Source: Methylococcales bacterium (GTDB lineage Bacteria; Pseudomonadota; Gammaproteobacteria; Methylococcales; Methylomonadaceae). From it: a stretch of DNA of 9,908 nt. Where the stretch lies: assembly GCA_009692395.1 (NCBI GenBank), contig SHZG01000083.1:1-9908 (forward strand), read 5' to 3'. Of the stretch, positions 6,703 through 9,908 are shown in pieces (position 1 is the first letter of the stretch; the number at the start of each line of letters is the position of its first letter). The notes beneath the pieces were generated by a model. The model worked only from the letters and a program-made list of their open reading frames with translations, had not been told where the DNA came from and did no database searches. A program made the translations under genes and the position numbers.

Positions 6703-7441
6703 CTCCACACGTTGGACACTTTGCATTTTTGCGCAAACGCATAGTGTTGATTTCCATTGTTAAGCCATCAATCAACAATAATCGTCCCGTCAACGTTTCA
6801 CCAATTCCCATAATCAGCTTCATCGCTTCCATTGCTTGAATGCTTCCTATAATGCCCGTAATCGGCGCAATCACCCCATTGGTCGCACAATTTTGTAATT
6901 CTTCGCCGTCACTGGTATATAAACAGTTGTAACAAGGACTATCGTTATAACCCGATGTAAATACCGACACTTGCCCTTCAAAACGAATTGCCGCGCCTGA
7001 CACTAATGGCGTTTGCTGTTTAACACACGCCTGATTGATTGCAAAACGGGTGCTGAAATTATCACTACAATCTAAGACGACATCCGCATTCATGACTTCT
7101 TTATCTAATAACTCACCTTCCAAGCGTTGCTGCACCGCGTGAACCTCGACATCGGGATTTAATTTTTTCAGCGTGTCACGGCTTGAAATTGCTTTTCCTG
7201 TCCCAACATCGGTGGTGTAGTGAGCAATCTGTCTCTGTAAATTGGATAAATCCACGGTGTCATTATCGTAAATTGTGATACTACCGATACCCGCCGCTGC
7301 TAGATAAATAGCCGCAGGTGAACCGAGTCCACCTGCACCAACAATTAACACCTTAGCGTTAAGGAGTTGTTGTTGTCCTGCTATATCTATTTGCGGCAAC
7401 ATGATTTGACGGCTATAGCGCAATAATTGGTTATCATTCAT
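6686..7441 (-). CDS. moeB: MoeB/ThiF/HesA-family E1-like adenylyltransferase, probably MoeB
   Basis: This 251-residue protein belongs to the E1-like family that uses ATP to adenylate the C-terminal Gly-Gly of a small sulfur-carrier protein (MoaD for molybdopterin, ThiS for thiazole). Visible features are LRYSRQIMLP (7-16), the nucleotide loop GAGGLGSP (35-42), DLSNLQRQ (64-71) with the conserved arginine, K83, DCSDNFSTR (124-132) and two zinc-binding CxxC pairs, CYNC (170-173) and CPTC (242-245). C185 sits where ThiF-type enzymes carry a sulfur-transfer cysteine. Length matches MoeB or ThiF (about 250), and there is no C-terminal rhodanese domain. No moaD, thiS or thiG gene is adjacent, so MoeB against ThiF rests on overall resemblance. 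No clear ribosome binding site precedes the ATG. The last few residues after the second CxxC are encoded within a palindromic repeat. Confidence 0.85.
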   Translation of the reverse strand: MNDNQLLRYSRQIMLPQIDIAGQQQLLNAKVLIVGAGGLGSPAAIYLAAAGIGSITIYDNDTVDLSNLQRQIAHYTTDVGTGKAISSRDTLKKLNPDVEVHAVQQRLEGELLDKEVMNADVVLDCSDNFSTRFAINQACVKQQTPLVSGAAIRFEGQVSVFTSGYNDSPCYNCLYTSDGEELQNCATNGVIAPITGIIGSIQAMEAMKLIMGIGETLTGRLLLIDGLTMEINTMRLRKNAKCPTCGDLSGS

Positions 7442-7474
7442 AAGTCATAGTATTTGGGTAAGGTAGTATCGAAA

Positions 7475-7503
7475 ACCAGCGAGGTTTTAAAAACATCGCA
7501 GGT
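7475..7503. repeat. 29-nt palindrome upstream of moeB, related to 6674-6702
   Basis: ACCAGCGAGGTTTT (7475-7488) and AAAACATCGCAGGT (7490-7503) are reverse complements at 12 of 14 positions. Read on the minus strand, the element is also 29 nt and shares 19 of 29 bases with the palindrome over the moeB stop codon, including ACCT, TTAAAACC and GGT. Three stem positions that differ between the copies change on both arms, so pairing is kept. It lies between the divergent starts of the moeB-like gene and groES, upstream of the CIRCE operator. Confidence 0.65.
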
Positions 7504-7532
7504 CTAAAGTAAAAGGGATAATGCCAAAGAAC

Positions 7533-7560
7533 GTGACAGAGTGCAAAAGCTGATTAATCT
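7533..7560 (+). promoter_or_regulatory. Possible groES promoter overlapping CIRCE
   Basis: GTGACA (7533-7538) and TAATCT (7555-7560) are 16 bp apart and resemble weak -35 and -10 boxes of the housekeeping sigma factor. The -10 would touch the left arm of CIRCE, the usual arrangement for HrcA repression. The matches are poor and no good heat-shock sigma (sigma 32) promoter was found, so this is tentative. Confidence 0.3.
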
Positions 7561-7585
7561 AGCACTCTTATCTTAAGAGTGCTAA
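7559..7585. promoter_or_regulatory. CIRCE operator (HrcA binding site) of groESL
   Basis: CTAGCACTC (7559-7567), a 9-base spacer TTATCTTAA (7568-7576) and GAGTGCTAA (7577-7585) match the CIRCE consensus TTAGCACTC-N9-GAGTGCTAA at 17 of 18 arm positions, with the correct spacer length. The site lies 44 bp upstream of the groES start codon. In bacteria with HrcA this operator represses chaperonin genes until heat or misfolded protein occupies GroEL. HrcA itself is not in the window; its presence in the genome is inferred. Confidence 0.95.
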
Positions 7586-7629
7586 AATTGACCCAATCTG
7601 TAATTTAATTTAAATCTTAGGAGCTATAA

Positions 7630-7917
7630 ATGAGTATTCGTCCATTACACGATCGCGTTATTGTTAAACGTGTTGAAGAAGAAACAAAAACCGCTGGCGG
7701 TATCGTTCTTCCAGGTAGCGCGGCTGAAAAACCAAGCCAAGGTACTATTTTAGCAGTCGGTACAGGCAAAGCCTTAGACAACGGCACTGTGCGTCCTGTT
7801 GACGTGAAAGTCGGTGACAGAATCCTGTTCGGCAAATACGCAGGTAACGAAGTCAAAATTGACGGCGAAGACCTTATCGTTATGCGTGAAGACGACATCA
7901 TGGCTGTTTTAGGCTAA
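7630..7917 (+). CDS. groES: Co-chaperonin GroES
   Basis: This 95-residue protein is the heptameric lid that caps the GroEL folding chamber in the cytoplasm. It starts MSIRPLHDRVIVKRVEEE and has the mobile loop TKTAGGIVLPGSAAEKPSQG (20-39), whose IVL part docks on GroEL apical domains. GDRILFGKYAG and the end EDDIMAVLG are typical. Length is standard. The ribosome binding site AGGAG (7619-7623) is six bases before the ATG. It is the first gene of the groESL operon under CIRCE control. The spacer to groEL is 114 bp and holds an 80-nt hairpin. Confidence 0.98.
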   Translation: MSIRPLHDRVIVKRVEEETKTAGGIVLPGSAAEKPSQGTILAVGTGKALDNGTVRPVDVKVGDRILFGKYAGNEVKIDGEDLIVMREDDIMAVLG

Positions 7918-7924
7918 AAATCGC

Positions 7925-8004
7925 GTAGGTTGGGTTACCGCTGTTTGGCAACCCAACATTGACCGCTACTATGTTGGGTTGCGAACAGATGTAACCCAAC
8001 CTAC
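7925..8004. repeat. 80-nt hairpin element between groES and groEL
   Basis: The outer arms GTAGGTTGGGTTAC (7925-7938) and GTAACCCAACCTAC (7991-8004) are perfect reverse complements. The inner arms (7941-7959 and 7971-7988) pair almost throughout, with one bulged base, around an 11-base loop (7960-7970). The motif TTGGGTT/AACCCAA occurs four times. This is a REP/MITE-like palindrome of the AACCCAACCTAC type seen in many proteobacterial genomes. It lies wholly inside the operon transcript, seven bases after the groES stop codon and ending 16 bases before the groEL AGGA (8021-8024). It lacks a T-run, so it should act as an RNA structure (stability, processing or partial attenuation) rather than as a strong terminator. 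Confidence 0.85.
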
Positions 8005-8031
8005 ACAACTTATTAAAATCAGGAATTAAAA

Positions 8032-9678
8032 ATGGCAGCAAAAGACGTATTATTTGGTGATGACGCTCGTGTTCGTATGGCGCGTGGTGTAAATATCTTA
8101 GCAAACGCAGTAAAAGTCACCTTAGGCCCTAAAGGTCGTAACGCGATTTTAGACAAAAGCTTCGGCGCACCAACTATCACTAAAGACGGTGTATCGGTTG
8201 CGAAAGAAATCGAATTAAAAGACAAATTCGAAAACATGGGCGCGCAAATGGTTAAAGAAGTAGCTTCGCACACGTCTGACGTGGCAGGTGATGGTACAAC
8301 CACTGCAACTGTATTGGCACAATCTATCGTCAACGAAGGCTTAAAAGCTGTTGCTGCTGGCATGAACCCAATGGACTTAAAACGTGGTATTGACTTAGCT
8401 GTTATTAAAGCCGTTGAAGCCATCATTGCCGCTGCTGCGCCTTGTGCAGACAGCAAAGCGATTGCTCAAGTCGGTTCAATTTCAGCTAACTCTGACGAAG
8501 CAGTGGGTAGCATCATTGCTGAAGCAATGGAAAAAGTCGGCAAAGAAGGCGTTATTACCGTTGAAGAAGGCACAGGTTTAGAAAATTCTTTAGACGTAGT
8601 TGAAGGTATGCAGTTTGACCGTGGCTACTTGTCACCTTACTTCATCAACAAACAAGAAAACATGAGCGTTGAATTAGATGATCCAATGATTCTAATCTAC
8701 GACAAAAAAATCTCAAACATCCGCGATATGCTGCCTATCTTAGAAGGCGTAGCAAAATCAGGTCGTCCATTATTAATCGTTGCAGAAGACGTTGAAGGCG
8801 AAGCCTTAGCGACTTTAGTCGTCAACACCATTCGCGGTATCGTGAAAGTTGCCGCTGTTAAAGCACCGGGTTTCGGCGACCGTCGTAAAGCCATGTTAGA
8901 AGACATCGCAGTCTTAACTGGCGGCGTAGTGATTTCTGAAGAAGTCGGTTTGAGCTTAGAAAAAGCAGAACTGGATCAATTAGGTACTGCAAAACGCGTT
9001 CAAATCACTAAAGAAAACACCACCATCATTGACGGTTTCGGTTCAGAAGAACAAATCAAAAACCGCGTTGCTCAAATTCGTGCGCAAGCCGAAGAAGCGA
9101 CTTCTGATTACGACAAAGAAAAATTGCAAGAACGTTTGGCTAAATTAGCTGGCGGCGTTGCAGTGATTAAAGTCGGCGCGGCAACTGAAATTGAAATGAA
9201 AGAAAAGAAAGCCCGCGTAGAAGACGCGCTACACTCAACTCGCGCTGCGGTTGAAGAAGGCGTAGTTGCTGGCGGTGGTACTGCTCTAGTCCGTGCTTTA
9301 TCAGCATTAGTTGGTTTAGAAGGCATCAACCACGATCAAACTGTTGGTATCAACATCCTACGTCGTGCAATGGAAGAGCCATTACGTCAAATCGTTGCTA
9401 ACGCGGGCGACGAGCCATCAGTTATCTTCAATGAAGTCCAAAAGGGCAGCGGGAACTTCGGTTACAACGCAGCTACTGGTCAATACGGCGACATGATTGA
9501 AATGGGAATCTTAGACCCTGCAAAAGTAACCCGCACCGCGTTACAAAACGCAGCCTCTGTTGCTGGCTTAATGCTAACCACAGAAGTCATGATTGCTGAT
9601 GCACCAAGCGATGACAAACATGGTCATGGCGGTGACATGGGAATGGGCGGCATGGGTGGAATGGGCGGCATGATGTAA
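8032..9678 (+). CDS. groEL: Chaperonin GroEL (60 kDa)
   Basis: This 548-residue protein is the tetradecameric ATP-driven folding chamber that works with GroES; its length equals that of E. coli GroEL. It begins MAAKDVLFGDDARVRMARGV. ATP-site residues are in place: TLGPKGRN (30-37), D52 in TKDGVSV, D87 in GDGTTTAT and D398 in VEDALHSTRAAVEEG. The apical domain occupies about 190-375. The C-terminus ends with a histidine- and glycine-rich stretch and the repeated GGM tail that lines the cavity floor. AGGA at 8021-8024 is a suitable ribosome binding site, seven bases before the ATG. It is the second gene of the CIRCE-controlled operon and is followed by an intrinsic terminator. No truncation or missing residue was noticed. 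Confidence 0.99.
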   Translation: MAAKDVLFGDDARVRMARGVNILANAVKVTLGPKGRNAILDKSFGAPTITKDGVSVAKEIELKDKFENMGAQMVKEVASHTSDVAGDGTTTATVLAQSIVNEGLKAVAAGMNPMDLKRGIDLAVIKAVEAIIAAAAPCADSKAIAQVGSISANSDEAVGSIIAEAMEKVGKEGVITVEEGTGLENSLDVVEGMQFDRGYLSPYFINKQENMSVELDDPMILIYDKKISNIRDMLPILEGVAKSGRPLLIVAEDVEGEALATLVVNTIRGIVKVAAVKAPGFGDRRKAMLEDIAVLTGGVVISEEVGLSLEKAELDQLGTAKRVQITKENTTIIDGFGSEEQIKNRVAQIRAQAEEATSDYDKEKLQERLAKLAGGVAVIKVGAATEIEMKEKKARVEDALHSTRAAVEEGVVAGGGTALVRALSALVGLEGINHDQTVGINILRRAMEEPLRQIVANAGDEPSVIFNEVQKGSGNFGYNAATGQYGDMIEMGILDPAKVTRTALQNAASVAGLMLTTEVMIADAPSDDKHGHGGDMGMGGMGGMGGMM

Positions 9679-9711
9679 TCATGCGGCTTTAACGCCTCCG
9701 TTTTGAAAAAT

Positions 9712-9746
9712 AAAGCCTCGGTTGTGTTTGCAATCGGGGCTTTTTT
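9712..9746 (+). terminator. Intrinsic terminator of groESL
   Basis: AAAGCCTCGGTTG (9712-9724) pairs with CAATCGGGGCTTT (9731-9743) over 13 bp, two of them G-U pairs, around the 6-base loop TGTTTG. The stem runs into six T residues (9741-9746). It begins 34 bases after the groEL stop codon, in the right orientation to end the operon transcript. Confidence 0.93.
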
Positions 9747-9785
9747 ATTGATGCGTCTCATATAGCCAAAGCAAAATAAAATGAT

Positions 9786-9908
9786 TTAAAAGAGCTGAGA
9801 GAACAGTGTATCAGTGGAGCAGTTTTTCTTTCTTCTAAGTGCTTTAGCTTGCGCCCATTTGTGTTCAATAGGATTTCAGTCAGGTGAATAAGGCGGCAAG
9901 AATTCCAA
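9786..9908 (-). pseudogene. IS630-family transposase C-terminus with in-frame stop, partial at window edge
   Basis: Reading the minus strand inward from the window edge gives LEFLPPYSPD, a TGA stop (9876-9878), then NPIEHKWAQAKALRRKK and on to a TAA at 9786-9788. PPYSPDLNPIEH.WA is the hallmark of IS630/Tc1-type DDE transposases. The glutamate of NPIE is the third catalytic acid, so the stop removes the position normally held by leucine and cuts the protein before that residue. One base change from TTA or TTG would create it. The copy is therefore probably inactive unless the stop is read through. Its 3' end faces groEL, and the element edge probably lies near the TATA at 9761-9764, since this family targets TA. 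The N-terminal part is outside the window. Confidence 0.8.

Noticed and set aside
7588..7616. TTGACC with a downstream AT-rich stretch as a groES promoter
   Set aside because: A start from here would leave almost no leader before the ribosome binding site and would place CIRCE upstream of the -35, unlike known HrcA-controlled promoters.
8019..8456. 145-codon minus-strand frame antisense to groEL, and similar frames at 7617-7901, 8697-8906 and 9108-9329
   Set aside because: These are shadows of groES and groEL coding sequence, which has unmistakable protein matches on the plus strand.

Overview
The window is about 9.9 kb of bacterial chromosome of moderate GC. It carries mostly housekeeping genes separated by an unusual number of palindromic repeats. 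The proteins (PolA with all three activities, an insertion-bearing bacterial-type ProRS, MoeB/ThiF, GroES/GroEL with a GGM tail) look gammaproteobacterial. The repeat-rich spacers, IS remnants and a CIRCE-controlled groESL fit a Thiotrichales/Beggiatoa-like lineage. That placement is inference only; no rRNA or other marker is present.

Layout. 1-85: the N-terminus of an IS1-family-like transposase, minus strand, running off the left edge. 86-585: no gene, but an attC-like imperfect palindrome (226-291) and a 142-bp nested inverted repeat (373-514). 586-3315: polA, minus strand. 3412-4290: a PfkB-family sugar kinase, plus strand, divergent from polA. 4291-4470: a REP-like cluster between convergent genes. 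4471-6249: proS, minus strand. 6454-6660: a small single-pass membrane protein, plus strand. 6686-7441: a moeB-like E1 adenylyltransferase, minus strand, bracketed by two related 29-nt palindromes. 7559-9746: the groES-groEL operon with a CIRCE operator, an 80-nt hairpin between the genes and a clear intrinsic terminator. 9786-9908: the C-terminal end of a broken IS630-family transposase, minus strand, running off the right edge.

Apart from groESL the genes look like independent transcription units: neighbours are divergent or convergent, and no multi-gene pathway is assembled here. I found no convincing new multi-gene system. The observations most worth following are in non-coding structure and gene mosaicism: the attC-like site, the paired palindromes around moeB whose stem changes compensate each other, the hairpin inside groESL, and a sharp switch in lysine codon use inside the editing-domain region of proS.
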